Positions 44,863 to 53,666 of a stretch of DNA of 64,000 nt are shown one piece after another. Every line of letters begins with the position of its first letter. The first letter of the stretch is position 1. Source of the stretch: Fibrobacter succinogenes. GTDB lineage: Bacteria; Fibrobacterota; Fibrobacteria; Fibrobacterales; Fibrobacteraceae. The notes below the pieces were generated by a model. It saw only the letters and a program-made list of their open reading frames with translations. It had not been told where the DNA came from and did not search any database. The DNA lies in assembly GCF_902779965.1 (NCBI RefSeq), contig NZ_CACZDK010000010.1, positions 45,382 through 109,381 on the forward strand, written 5' to 3'. Both the position numbers and the translations under genes were made by a program.

Positions 44863-44863
44863 C

Positions 44864-45679
44864 CTAAATCATTCCGCCCCCTTCCAACATTTCATTTATT
44901 ACTTTCAAACTTTCTTCATCGGTCTGGTCTATGCGGTGCGGAGTAATCGTCGCATAGCCCTTATCTAGCAAGTTATCGTCCGAACCCTCGGGAGCCATCG
45001 ACCACAGCTTTTCGCCATCCAAGAACCACAAGCCATCCTTGTGATCGTAGTGGTCGGTAAACATTCCACGGTCCATCGTGCAAGCCTTAAAGCCAAGAAA
45101 TTCGTCATCCTTGACTTTCGGGAAATTCACATTCCAGAAGACGCCCCTGGAAATTTTCTTGAACAACTTTTCGGAAACAATCTTACGTGCAAAATCAATC
45201 GCCACCTGCAACAGGTTGCCTTTCAATCCACGGAGCGAAAGCGCAACCGCAGGCACCCCCCAAAGGGCCGCTTCGCGGGCGCCGGCAACCGTCCCCGAAT
45301 ATAGCGACGACACACCAGAATTTTCGCCCACATTGACTCCCGAAAAACAGACATCAAAGCCTTCGGGAACAATCGTGTTATCATCAAGTCCGTAATTGGC
45401 AAAATGCCCTATGGCAAACTTCACACAGTCTGCCGGAGTACCCGAAACCGAGTAAACCTCGTACGGCAACTTCGCCTTCCCCGGAACAGCTTCGACATGC
45501 TGAATGCGCAACCCGCGACGAATCGTAAAGGCGTGACCGACACCACTCTGTTCATCTTCAGGAGCAAAAACATAAACATCGGAAATATCACTCAGGGCAA
45601 GAGCGAGAGCGTGCAGATTAACACCACCAACGCCATCGTCGTTCGTTATGAGGACCCTTATTTTCCGTATTTTATCCAT
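44864..45679 (-). CDS. surE: 5'/3'-nucleotidase SurE
   Basis: 271 residues. Metal-dependent phosphatase of nucleoside monophosphates. The N-terminal metal site is in LITNDDGV. GVGHAFTIRRGL, VSGTPADCVKFAI, FSGVNVGENSG, YSGTVAGAREAAL and the C-terminal TPHRIDQTD are all typical. It starts 7 bases after a TAGATTTC box with no Shine-Dalgarno. It lies upstream of gyrA on the same strand but a repeat array separates them. Confidence 0.95.
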   Translation of the reverse strand: MDKIRKIRVLITNDDGVGGVNLHALALALSDISDVYVFAPEDEQSGVGHAFTIRRGLRIQHVEAVPGKAKLPYEVYSVSGTPADCVKFAIGHFANYGLDDNTIVPEGFDVCFSGVNVGENSGVSSLYSGTVAGAREAALWGVPAVALSLRGLKGNLLQVAIDFARKIVSEKLFKKISRGVFWNVNFPKVKDDEFLGFKACTMDRGMFTDHYDHKDGLWFLDGEKLWSMAPEGSDDNLLDKGYATITPHRIDQTDEESLKVINEMLEGGGMI

Positions 45680-45686
45680 TTATATG

Positions 45687-45699
45687 GAAATCTAGAAAA
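45687..45699 (-). promoter_or_regulatory. Start-proximal box of surE
   Basis: On the minus strand TTTTCTAGATTTC, then CATATAA and ATG. Confidence 0.45.
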
Positions 45700-45770
45700 A
45701 AGGGCGGTAAAACGGAGTCAACCCCTCAAAAATACACGTAAAAAAGCCAATTTTTAGCCGTTTAAAGGGT

Positions 45771-45785
45771 AATTTTCTATCATTG
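45771..45785 (+). promoter_or_regulatory. Start-proximal box of the TrmH-like gene
   Basis: AATTTTCTATCATTG, then AAAAC and ATG; no Shine-Dalgarno. Confidence 0.55.
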
Positions 45786-45790
45786 AAAAC

Positions 45791-46543
45791 ATGTACACCG
45801 AACCAAAATTTTTAGCCATGAAAGAGCCCTCCAAGTTCAAGAGGCTGGCCGAACTTTTACGAGTAATTATCTTGCAATTAGGCGATGACGTACCACGCGC
45901 CCGCCGTGAGTTCGAGACCTACACCGAATGGCTCCACCTGCCCGAATCCGAAAGATTGACAGGCAAGAACCAAGCACAAATGATTGACCTCTACAAGACT
46001 TTCCGCACTCGCGCAGGGCTTGGTTTTGAACGAGACGTTTATCTGGAACAGGAACCAGGCGACCGCGAAGTGGCTAACGAAAAACCGATTCCATTCGCGG
46101 TTCTCGTTCACAACTTGCGTAGCGCATTCAACGTCGGTTCCATCATCCGCAGCACAGACTGCTTTGGTCTCGAAGGAGTTCACTTAAGCGGCTACAGCTG
46201 CAATCCCGATCATGTAACCGTAAAAAGCGCCGCGCGCGGCTGCCAAGAATGGATACCCATCAAACGCTGGGAAAGCCCATTCGACTGCATCAAATGGCAC
46301 AAAGAAAACGGCTACGAAATCATAGCTCTTGAAACCGGCGAAGATATTCCAAGTATAAATAACGTAACATGGCCCGCAAAAGGCCTTATCGTTCTCGGCA
46401 ACGAAGAACTCGGCATCGCTCCCGAAATCATGGCCGAAGCAACCATGAAAGTCACCATCCCGATGGCTGGCCGCAAGGCAAGCATGAACGTTGCCGGCGC
46501 ATTCGCGATCATGGCATTTTGTTTGCGCAGCAACGCGAAGTAA
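45791..46543 (+). CDS. SpoU/TrmH-family RNA 2'-O-methyltransferase
   Basis: 250 residues. SPOUT-fold methyltransferase with the three family motifs: NLRSAFNVGSIIRSTDCFG (motif 1), GLIVLGNEELGI (motif 2) and IPMAGRKASMNVAGAFAIM (motif 3, knot). An N-terminal helical extension of about 95 residues is not shared with the shortest members. The target is likely a ribose in tRNA or rRNA; which one is unknown. It starts 5 bases after a promoter-like box. A terminator follows. Confidence 0.88.
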   Translation: MYTEPKFLAMKEPSKFKRLAELLRVIILQLGDDVPRARREFETYTEWLHLPESERLTGKNQAQMIDLYKTFRTRAGLGFERDVYLEQEPGDREVANEKPIPFAVLVHNLRSAFNVGSIIRSTDCFGLEGVHLSGYSCNPDHVTVKSAARGCQEWIPIKRWESPFDCIKWHKENGYEIIALETGEDIPSINNVTWPAKGLIVLGNEELGIAPEIMAEATMKVTIPMAGRKASMNVAGAFAIMAFCLRSNAK

Positions 46544-46567
46544 AAAGCACCTTTCGCTAAAAGCAAA

Positions 46568-46595
46568 AGCCGCAGCATCAAGCCGCGGCATTTTT
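46568..46595 (+). terminator. Terminator after the TrmH-like gene
   Basis: GCCGC/GCGGC stem followed by ATTTTTTC. Confidence 0.7.
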
Positions 46596-46597
46596 TC

Positions 46598-46626
46598 TTG
46601 TCATGCCCGACTTGAACGGGCATCTC
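46598..46626. repeat. GTCATGCCCG palindromic repeat, copy 4
   Basis: TGTCATGCCCG, loop, CGGGCATCTCC. Same family as 1987-2016. Confidence 0.75.
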
Positions 46627-46637
46627 CTTTTCTAAAA

Positions 46638-47846
46638 CTATTTACTCGGCGCAAGCGCCTTCACAGCTTCGGTCAAGCGGTCAATAGCCTTGATGAGTTC
46701 ATCCATCTTGGCATCGCTAACACCACCGGCAATCGCGGCAGCAGTTGCATTCGCGGCAGTTTCAACAGCTTTTGCAGCAGTCGTCGAAGCGGCAGCAGCG
46801 GGAACCTTACCAAACCAAATATCCGGCCAGCGGTCATTGCCACTGTTGTATGTAATGCGAGTTGCCGTTTCAACCGGTTCACCAATTTTCCAAATGTAAA
46901 GTTCATAGTCAAACAAGTCATGGTCATGGCCCTTGTCCGTAGCGCCCCAGACAAGCCACTTGCCATCTGGCGAGAGGCGCGGGAAGTATTCATGGCTGCG
47001 ACGGCCCGGCAAGTCCATCAGCTTTACGTTCTTCGGAATACCGAAGAAGCCGACCTTTTCCACCTGTTTGCCGTCCTTGGCCGTGAACCACAAAATTTCA
47101 CTCGGAGCAGCCGTTCCGCCATTACCCGTGGGGTTCACGCGGTAAAGCTTGGAGCCATCAAAATTCCAGTCAATTTGGCAACCATCACCAGACTTCGTCC
47201 AAGATTTCTTGGCCAAGTCCCACACGCCCGTTTCGCGCATAGAACCACGGAGCGTAATAGCAAGATGCTTGCCATCCGGGCTCATGTTCGGTTCCTGCAA
47301 AATCACGCCAGCCTTGAACGCCTTTTCGCCATCGAGCACCAGCGTCTCTTTTTTGCTCGCGAGATCCATCGTGAACACCTTGCCGGCACGGCTAAACACA
47401 ATAGACTTGCCATCCGGGCGCCACGTGCCCCACGTTGCATTTTCAACGAGCTTCGTCTCGTTGCTGCCATCGATACCGACAGTCCACAAGTCCCACTTTT
47501 CTGGGTAGTTCGCATCATTTTCAGGAACCCAGCCGCCCTTGCTGCGGTTAAAAAGCACCTTCGATCCATCTGGTGCTACACGCGGGAACCAGTCCACGTT
47601 GTTGCTCTTGGTGAGCGCACGCGCATTCGTTCCATCCGCATTCATAATCCAAATATCATGGAGAGAATTTGCACGGCTTGTAGACCAAACAATAGCTCCT
47701 TCCAGCTTTCCCTTCAAGGCATCGAGAGCCTTCTGTTCTTCGGGAGTCGGATCAACAGAAGCACCCACTGGAGCGCCCTGTGCAGCAAAAGCAGAAACGG
47801 CTAAAAAGCCAATCGCAGAAATAAAAGCAAACTTTTTCATTTTCAT
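46638..47846 (-). CDS. Secreted TolB-like beta-propeller protein
   Basis: 402 residues. A signal peptide (FAFISAIGFLAVSAFAAQG) precedes several PD40/TolB-type propeller blades (DIWIMNADGTNARALT, PRVAPDGSKVLFNR, DLWTVGIDGSNETKLV, GTWRPDGKSIVFSR, MSPDGKHLAIT, PRLSPDGKWLVWGA). The C-terminal tail is Ala-rich, then a short coiled coil (KMDELIKAIDRLTEAVKAL). It is not TolB itself: no TolB N-terminal domain and no pal/tol neighbours. Probably a periplasmic or surface binding protein. The start at 47846 has TATCTTTT 4 bases upstream; the upstream in-frame Met at 48014 lacks a signal peptide. Confidence 0.82.
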   Translation of the reverse strand: MKMKKFAFISAIGFLAVSAFAAQGAPVGASVDPTPEEQKALDALKGKLEGAIVWSTSRANSLHDIWIMNADGTNARALTKSNNVDWFPRVAPDGSKVLFNRSKGGWVPENDANYPEKWDLWTVGIDGSNETKLVENATWGTWRPDGKSIVFSRAGKVFTMDLASKKETLVLDGEKAFKAGVILQEPNMSPDGKHLAITLRGSMRETGVWDLAKKSWTKSGDGCQIDWNFDGSKLYRVNPTGNGGTAAPSEILWFTAKDGKQVEKVGFFGIPKNVKLMDLPGRRSHEYFPRLSPDGKWLVWGATDKGHDHDLFDYELYIWKIGEPVETATRITYNSGNDRWPDIWFGKVPAAAASTTAAKAVETAANATAAAIAGGVSDAKMDELIKAIDRLTEAVKALAPSK

Positions 47847-47850
47847 ATCA

Positions 47851-47862
47851 AAAAGATAGTAA
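47851..47862 (-). promoter_or_regulatory. Start-proximal box of the TolB-like gene
   Basis: On the minus strand TTACTATCTTTT, then TGAT and ATG. Confidence 0.5.
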
Positions 47863-48060
47863 CACGCAAAAAAAAGTTTGAAAGAGCCGCCAACAACACG
47901 GCTTTTTTCCGCGAAAACACGAAATAACAATTCTGTCATGTTTCTGTACGAAGAACATAAGAAGATGGAGAACACATCGGGAACATTTAATGTTTTTAAC
48001 ATATTTTTTCGCAACCGCTTATGAAAATGTCAATATATTTTTACAACTGTGACGAGTGGA

Positions 48061-48447
48061 ATGAAAATGAGATACCAGTTTTTTAAAATCTTTTTACTAA
48101 CCGGAATTATAATTGCAGCCTGGAACTGCTCCGAAAGCGCAGCGGTACAGGAAAGTGCATCCGGAACATCGAAAGCTGGTTTGGATATTCAAATTCCCCA
48201 AAATATCGTTGTCCGCGAGCCCAGTTATTTCTACCAAATTAATACAAATGTTTACATTATCGCACCGTCAACAATGACCGTAAGCGATGGTTCTGGGAGC
48301 ATCATCGGGACATTCAACACTTCCACCGGCGCCATCATGTCACTTTCTGGCGACATCATCGCTATCAACTTGGATTTGAGCAAGCTCCCTGTAGTCGCAC
48401 CGACTAAACCTTCGAAGAACTTGATAGCAGTCGATTTGGACATTTAG
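48061..48447 (+). CDS. Small hypothetical lipoprotein
   Basis: 128 residues. The signal peptide ends with a plausible lipobox (IIAAWNCSE). The short mature part is beta-rich, with VSDGSGSIIGTFNTSTGAIMS and LIAVDLDI at the end. No family recognised. Start at 48061 or 48067 (in-frame Met pair). It precedes the rlmL-like gene by 22 bases on the same strand. Confidence 0.65.
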   Translation: MKMRYQFFKIFLLTGIIIAAWNCSESAAVQESASGTSKAGLDIQIPQNIVVREPSYFYQINTNVYIIAPSTMTVSDGSGSIIGTFNTSTGAIMSLSGDIIAINLDLSKLPVVAPTKPSKNLIAVDLDI

Positions 48448-48448
48448 C

Positions 48449-48461
48449 AATTTTTATATTG
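48449..48461 (+). promoter_or_regulatory. Start-proximal box of the rlmL-like gene
   Basis: AATTTTTATATTG, then CAGTCCAT and ATG; no Shine-Dalgarno. Confidence 0.5.
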
Positions 48462-48469
48462 CAGTCCAT

Positions 48470-50029
48470 ATGAGTGACGCCTTCGAAAAACGCATCAAGA
48501 AACATATCATCGGAAAAACGCACCGTTTTTTAGCGGTCGTCCCGCTCGGTTTCGAACAAACGCTTATCAATGAACTTAAGTTCATTGGCATTGAGACGAG
48601 TGATGCTTTAAACCCGCCACATGTCACCGGCGACGGGAAAGTAGAATTTACCGCAAAGATTACCGAAGCCTGGAAAGCAGTCGCATTCAGCCGCCTCGCA
48701 AACCGCGTGCTCATGCACATCACCGACTTCAAAGCCGAAAACTTCCGCGAACTCGAAAAAAAAGCAAGCGAAATCCCGTGGGAACTTTTCTTAGACGACA
48801 ACCATTTAAGGCGAGAGTCGCGCCCAACGGAGTTGGGCATGACCGAGCCGAATGGTTGGGAATTGAGCGAAGCGAAAGTCCAAAGACGAGAGACGAAAGA
48901 CGAAAGATATTTATCTAGTAACTCCATAAACATTCACGTTACTTGTAAGCATTCGCGCTTGTACCACAGCGACGCCATTGCCGAAAGATTGTATAAAATA
49001 ATTGAAGGGGTAAGAGTCCCCCTCGCTCCTGCCGACACGGCATCCGCTACCCCCTCTGCGGGGACGCCCCACAACGCCCCGCCGCAAAACGAGAATCGCG
49101 GCACACCTCAAAATCTCTACGTCAACTTCCTAGACGACCGTTGCACCATTTGGCTCGACCTCGCAGGCGAAGAACTCTACAAGCGCGGCCACGAACGATA
49201 CGTCAACGACGCCCCGCTCAAAGAAACCATCGCCGCCGCGATGCTTTTCGAAGCAATCAAAGCAGCTTCCCTAACCACCAACCACCTTCTAGTAACTAAT
49301 AACTCAGAACTAGTAACTACATCCTACTGTCTACCGCCTACTTCCTACTGCCTACTCGACTTAATGTCTGGCAGCGGCACATTCAGCCTCGAAGCCGCAT
49401 ACATTGCAAACAAGCATATTCCAGGCAAATGCCGCGACTTCGCGCTAAAGCACCAACCCGCCTTTAAAGAAGCAACTTGGAATTTCATTATCAAGTCAGA
49501 AGTCGGAAGTCGGAAGTCGGAAGGCAATGCATTCGCGACAATCGCAAAAATCGTCACAAGTGATATTTCTGAACGCGCTATCGCAATCATCAAGCACAAC
49601 GTAGAATGCAGTCCGCTCGCAAGCACCTCTCCGAACGGCGACAAGCCCACCATCAACCCGCAGCTCAAAGATTTTTTCAGCTACACCGCAAAAGAAATCG
49701 CAGACACTAGCAAAGAAGCCTCGCCCATTATCGTACTGAATCCGCCATACGGAAAGCGCCTTGACTTTGACGCACCAAAGCTTTATATAAAAATAGGCCG
49801 CAAGCTAACAGAACTAGCCCACGACCTAAAACAGTTCAACAAGACTCTTACCGTCGCAATCCTTGCGCCCAAAGACGACAGCCGAGAAGGTTCCAAATAC
49901 ACCTGCACATCGAACTTGTTACGCGAATGCGCAGCACTTTCACCGGAACACAACTCCGCCGCAAAAATAATCGCCACAAGCCACGGCGGCTTCAGCCTAA
50001 ATGTATTTATTGCCCAATTAAACTATTAA
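48470..50029 (+). CDS. THUMP-domain rRNA methyltransferase (RlmL-like) with in-frame repeat insertions
   Basis: 519 residues. The N-terminal ferredoxin/THUMP part (HRFLAVVPLGFEQTLINELK...FSRLANRVLMHI) and the methyltransferase domain (APLKETIAAAML, LDLMSGSGTFSLEAAY as SAM motif I, IVLNPPYGKRL as catalytic NPPY) place it with RlmL/RlmN2-type m2G methyltransferases of 23S rRNA. Four stretches with no family counterpart, about residues 115-150, 180-213, 268-297 and 341-351, are encoded by sequences of the intergenic repeat types seen in this window. All keep the frame and fall in likely loops. The 3' end overlaps the convergent small peptide gene by 4 bases. Confidence 0.87.
   Translation: MSDAFEKRIKKHIIGKTHRFLAVVPLGFEQTLINELKFIGIETSDALNPPHVTGDGKVEFTAKITEAWKAVAFSRLANRVLMHITDFKAENFRELEKKASEIPWELFLDDNHLRRESRPTELGMTEPNGWELSEAKVQRRETKDERYLSSNSINIHVTCKHSRLYHSDAIAERLYKIIEGVRVPLAPADTASATPSAGTPHNAPPQNENRGTPQNLYVNFLDDRCTIWLDLAGEELYKRGHERYVNDAPLKETIAAAMLFEAIKAASLTTNHLLVTNNSELVTTSYCLPPTSYCLLDLMSGSGTFSLEAAYIANKHIPGKCRDFALKHQPAFKEATWNFIIKSEVGSRKSEGNAFATIAKIVTSDISERAIAIIKHNVECSPLASTSPNGDKPTINPQLKDFFSYTAKEIADTSKEASPIIVLNPPYGKRLDFDAPKLYIKIGRKLTELAHDLKQFNKTLTVAILAPKDDSREGSKYTCTSNLLRECAALSPEHNSAAKIIATSHGGFSLNVFIAQLNY
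48885..48906. repeat. ACGAAAG heptamer array inside the rlmL-like gene
   Basis: ACGAGAG, ACGAAAG, ACGAAAG. It follows a hairpin-type block (CCCAACGGAGTTGGG then ATGACCGAG, about 48822-48847) that shares ATGACCGAG with the 79-bp element. Confidence 0.75.
49273..49361. repeat. CTA-heptamer array inside the rlmL-like gene
   Basis: CTAACCA, CCAACCA, then CTAGTAA, CTAATAA, CTCAGAA, CTAGTAA, CTACATC, CTACTGT, CTACCGC, CTACTTC, CTACTGC, CTACTCG. It encodes TTSYCLPPTSYCLLD in frame just before SAM motif I. Confidence 0.88.
49493..49524. repeat. AGTCGGA heptamer array inside the rlmL-like gene
   Basis: AGTCAGA, AGTCGGA, AGTCGGA, AGTCGGA. It encodes KSEVGSRKSEG. Confidence 0.85.
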
Positions 50030-50187
50030 TAGTCTTTATCGATTTCCACGCCTATATTATCAGGAGAGCCACATAAGAACATGTGGCAATCATATTCTTC
50101 CACGCTCATTCGAGGCGGCTGATATTTCTTTTTGCCCTTGTTCAAAGTTTCTGCAATAAATTTATTTTGTTCATTTTTTTCAAGCAT
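50026..50187 (-). CDS. 53-residue peptide of KxYxPP type
   Basis: A short gene 10 bases downstream of the InlB-repeat gene, with AAGGGG 7 bases before its ATG, so probably cotranscribed with it. The product starts MLEKNEQNKFIAETLNKG, then KKKYQPPRMSVEEY, then DCHMFLCGSPDNIGVEIDKD. The K-K-Y-x-P-x-M-x-V core followed by a Cys/Gly/Ser tail recalls the small K.Y..P...V peptides common in Bacteroidota, some of which have been proposed as peptide precursors. No modifying enzyme is adjacent. Two Cys are four residues apart. Its end overlaps the rlmL-like gene by 4 bases. Confidence 0.65.
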   Translation of the reverse strand: MLEKNEQNKFIAETLNKGKKKYQPPRMSVEEYDCHMFLCGSPDNIGVEIDKDY

Positions 50188-50197
50188 TCAAAGCCCC

Positions 50198-53100
50198 TTA
50201 TTTAATAATTACATGTTTACCATTATGATAATAATTTCCTCGTGCAGTCGGCTTCGCTTTCAAGCGACGGCCCTTCACATCGAACCAGCCGTTCAAACGA
50301 ATTTCTCCCGTCACTGTATCAAACGTTCCTGAATCCACGACATTATCATTTTCATCGACGATTTCAACATGGATTTCTCTGGAAATTCCCGAGCCGAAAC
50401 CGCCCAAAGACCCGTTCTGCGCTTTTTTCAAGGCTCTGTTATTATTTATCAAATACCCACGTAACGGATGTATATAAGCCTCAACACCAGCCTTCACAAA
50501 TTCGCCAACACGCTTATTATTGCGTTCTTCACCGGCAAAACCATAAACATAACCCAAATCAGCAGGTGTATTGCCGAAAACTTTATAACGATACACGCCC
50601 CTGTATTCCCAATTATTATAGGTTGTCAAAGGTTCAGGAGTCTGAGGTTCAACCTCGGTATTTAACGTTACAGGGCCGATAAAATTCAAGTCCGTTTCTG
50701 CAGGCATTACAAAATAAGGGATATTCGCTTGGACTTTGGGCGTATAGATTCGTTGAATTTTAACAGTCCATTTTTTATCGAACTCACCAATGGTGAAGAA
50801 TCTATATATCTTGCCACCCTTAAACTTAGACGTATCTATCGCGAACGGCAACATGATTGTCGACATGATTCCGACTTTAAACTTTCTCTCGAGTACAACA
50901 GAATCAACATCAATATCGTTAGGAATCTTTAATTCTTCCGATCCCGTATATTCACCATTAATAACAGCAATTTTCTTACCTGTTGAGCCAGGATACTTAT
51001 AGATTGCAACAGGGCCATAATAAGTGACATTAATCTGCCCCGCAACCCAATGCGGATACAATGTAATATTCTGATTGTCAGTATAAGTGGCCCCTAAGCC
51101 ATAAACCTTATCGCCACCATCTTGAGTGGCCCATCCATCTTGAGAATAGCCGTCACGAGTGAAGCCACCAGCTTTTGCTAACATCAGTCCTTCATCATAA
51201 TATTTCTTTTGGCTACTAACAGAACCCGTAGCATTCGAACCCGCAGCATACGTAATCGTAAAAGAAACTTTATCCCATGCTGGATACAAGACAATAGGTG
51301 CATTTGCCGTATAGCTAGCCCCAAAATCATAAACTTTCTTTCCATTATACGAAGTAGCCCAACCCACTTGGTCAAAACCCAAGCGCTGGAAATGCCCCTT
51401 AGACGCAAGAGTCAAAGAGGTTCCATATTCCTTAATCTGGTCCGAAACAGAACCATACGACTCATTGTCTGCCAAGTATGTTATTTTATATGTTTTATTA
51501 GACCACTTTGCATAAAGCGTCTTATCGCCTGATGATCCCTGAATTATTTGGGTTGCTTTTTGAGTAAATCCAGCATCATAGAACCACCCCTCAAAATCTT
51601 TTCCTTCAGCTGCGGTCGGATTGGCAAGCACTATCGTCGATGATTCAATGTTATACGAATCCTGATTATTCCCCTTATCCACAGCGCCATTCAACACATA
51701 AGAAATATTAAATTTTTTGAGGTTCCAGTTAGCATATAAAACAAAGCTATGATCGATAGGCGTTTCAAATTTGAATGTATTTGTACACGACTCTTCCGTA
51801 TACCAATTCACAAACTCATAACCTTCATCAGCAACCGGATTTTCTGGTTTTGCAACCGTGTTGCCAGACTCTAAACGGACATAAGTTACCGTTGTTTGAC
51901 CATGCTTATTCGCATTGAATGTCACTGTGTAAGTTTCAACATCCGTCCATACAGCATTAAGTTTAAGGCCTTCCTCCGCCACGACTGTGCTTAAATCAAC
52001 GACTTTAGTACTAGAGACATTTGTATTTGCCCATCCTGTAAAATAGGACCAAGTTTGGCACTCGCCCTCATTTCCCGAAACATACGCACTGCAGTATTTC
52101 GTCGGCAAATCACCTAGGCCATCAACAGTAATCACATCACCCTTGGTCACCCGAATAACCTTTTCAATGTGTTCACCCCCAGGGATGGACACATCAAAAA
52201 TGATTTCATAAACAGGCGCCCAAACCGCAAACAACGTATCTGAAACAGTAACGGTTCCGAGATCGGTGGCCGGAGATTCAGATCCTTTAGTAAAAGCCCA
52301 TCCTTTAAACGTCGAATCTTTACGGGACGGTTTGCCCACTTCATCGGCAACAATTACCATTCCCGCATGGAGGACTTTATTCTTAAAAGTAGCGCCATCC
52401 GCAAAAGTACCCCCGTCGGCATCGAATACAATCTTATAACCATCGGGTCCATAGCCATTGAGCAAAAGCGTTGTTTCGCCCACAGACCACGGCTTCGTTT
52501 CATTTTCTTCATCATTTAGTGAGACTACAGTGTTATCTGTATTACTGAAATCAACTCTCTTTGTACCGTCAGTAACATCACACCCTTCATCAACCTTTCC
52601 AATTCCATCAATTTTTTCATTCTCGTCATACTCGAAAAAAACATTTTTCGTAACTAAAGTTCCAGGAGTCGGAGACGCAGAAACATATCCTGCAATGGCA
52701 CCAACAGCACCATCCTTACCCGTTTTCACACCCGGTCCAACATACACACAAGAATATACGTTCACATGAATTTTAATGAGACCAATAATGCCCCCTACAT
52801 AAGCATTTTTTCCACTCGCTTGGATTTCAACAAAACTCAGACAATTAGAAATCGTACCTTTTTTAGCATTACCTACAATACCACCAACACCTTGACCATT
52901 ACCAGTAGTCTTTATTGTACCCGTAACCATGCAAGCATCAACAAGATTGTTTTCTGACTCATTCATCCACCCCACAAAGGCGCCCACAGAAATCTGCTGA
53001 TCTAGTCCAAGAATATCACCCGCATTGGTTGATGCTTGAATATCTACATTTTCAAGAGTCAAATTCTTAACGGTTCCACTACCAAGCACTGCAATAAGAC

Positions 53101-53440
53101 CTAGATTCTGGGCATACTGCTTATCAATTGCAGCCAACTCTGATCCATTGACATAAAGGTTTTTAATGATATGGCCATTACCATCAAAAACCTTGGAATA
53201 CGATTTATTACCAATACCCGCAGCAATCGGAGTCCAAAGTTTGCCGTTCAAATCAAGGTCGGCAGTGAGTTTCGCATTGCCCTTAGTATAATTTTCGGCA
53301 TACCAAGCCAGCTTCGACTCGGTATCGATAATGTAGGTATCACCTTCCTTGGTGGGTTCATCCTTGGATATTCCGTCCCATGCCGCAAAAGCTTGCCCCA
53401 TGCCAAGCACAAGGCAGACTAACGTGAAAAATCTTGTCAT
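50198..53440 (-). CDS. Large surface protein with GLUG-like and InlB B-repeat modules
   Basis: 1080 residues. A signal peptide (FFTLVCLVLGMGQAFA) precedes a beta-helix-like N-terminal third (LDLNGKLWTPIAAG, FDGNGHIIKNLYVNG, VGGIVGNAKKGTISNCLS), typical of GLUG-type repeats. The middle holds at least six InlB B-repeat-like units ending in LYANW, LYAKW, LYPAW or LYPHW, each starting with a YxVTFxAN-type strand. A unique domain follows, and the end (WFDVKGRRLKAKPTARGNYYHNGKHVIIK region) looks like a Fibrobacter C-terminal sorting tail. The start at 53440 has GAAGGGGA upstream. Probably an adhesin or matrix-binding protein. Confidence 0.85.
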   Translation of the reverse strand: MTRFFTLVCLVLGMGQAFAAWDGISKDEPTKEGDTYIIDTESKLAWYAENYTKGNAKLTADLDLNGKLWTPIAAGIGNKSYSKVFDGNGHIIKNLYVNGSELAAIDKQYAQNLGLIAVLGSGTVKNLTLENVDIQASTNAGDILGLDQQISVGAFVGWMNESENNLVDACMVTGTIKTTGNGQGVGGIVGNAKKGTISNCLSFVEIQASGKNAYVGGIIGLIKIHVNVYSCVYVGPGVKTGKDGAVGAIAGYVSASPTPGTLVTKNVFFEYDENEKIDGIGKVDEGCDVTDGTKRVDFSNTDNTVVSLNDEENETKPWSVGETTLLLNGYGPDGYKIVFDADGGTFADGATFKNKVLHAGMVIVADEVGKPSRKDSTFKGWAFTKGSESPATDLGTVTVSDTLFAVWAPVYEIIFDVSIPGGEHIEKVIRVTKGDVITVDGLGDLPTKYCSAYVSGNEGECQTWSYFTGWANTNVSSTKVVDLSTVVAEEGLKLNAVWTDVETYTVTFNANKHGQTTVTYVRLESGNTVAKPENPVADEGYEFVNWYTEESCTNTFKFETPIDHSFVLYANWNLKKFNISYVLNGAVDKGNNQDSYNIESSTIVLANPTAAEGKDFEGWFYDAGFTQKATQIIQGSSGDKTLYAKWSNKTYKITYLADNESYGSVSDQIKEYGTSLTLASKGHFQRLGFDQVGWATSYNGKKVYDFGASYTANAPIVLYPAWDKVSFTITYAAGSNATGSVSSQKKYYDEGLMLAKAGGFTRDGYSQDGWATQDGGDKVYGLGATYTDNQNITLYPHWVAGQINVTYYGPVAIYKYPGSTGKKIAVINGEYTGSEELKIPNDIDVDSVVLERKFKVGIMSTIMLPFAIDTSKFKGGKIYRFFTIGEFDKKWTVKIQRIYTPKVQANIPYFVMPAETDLNFIGPVTLNTEVEPQTPEPLTTYNNWEYRGVYRYKVFGNTPADLGYVYGFAGEERNNKRVGEFVKAGVEAYIHPLRGYLINNNRALKKAQNGSLGGFGSGISREIHVEIVDENDNVVDSGTFDTVTGEIRLNGWFDVKGRRLKAKPTARGNYYHNGKHVIIK

Positions 53441-53666
53441 AAAGCTATTCCCCTTCATAAAATTCCTTTAGTCTATGAATAATATAACTCATAGCTTCTA
53501 CCTTTCAAACATAAAAGTAATTATTTGATAACAAAATTTTCACAAAAATCATAATAAAGGCACTTTTTAAGGCCAAAACTCTTCATAACTGTGCGAAAAT
53601 CCACATTTTTGCTAAATTTTCTGCTAAAATTGGCGATTTTGTCGCCGCATTCAAAAGGATTATACT

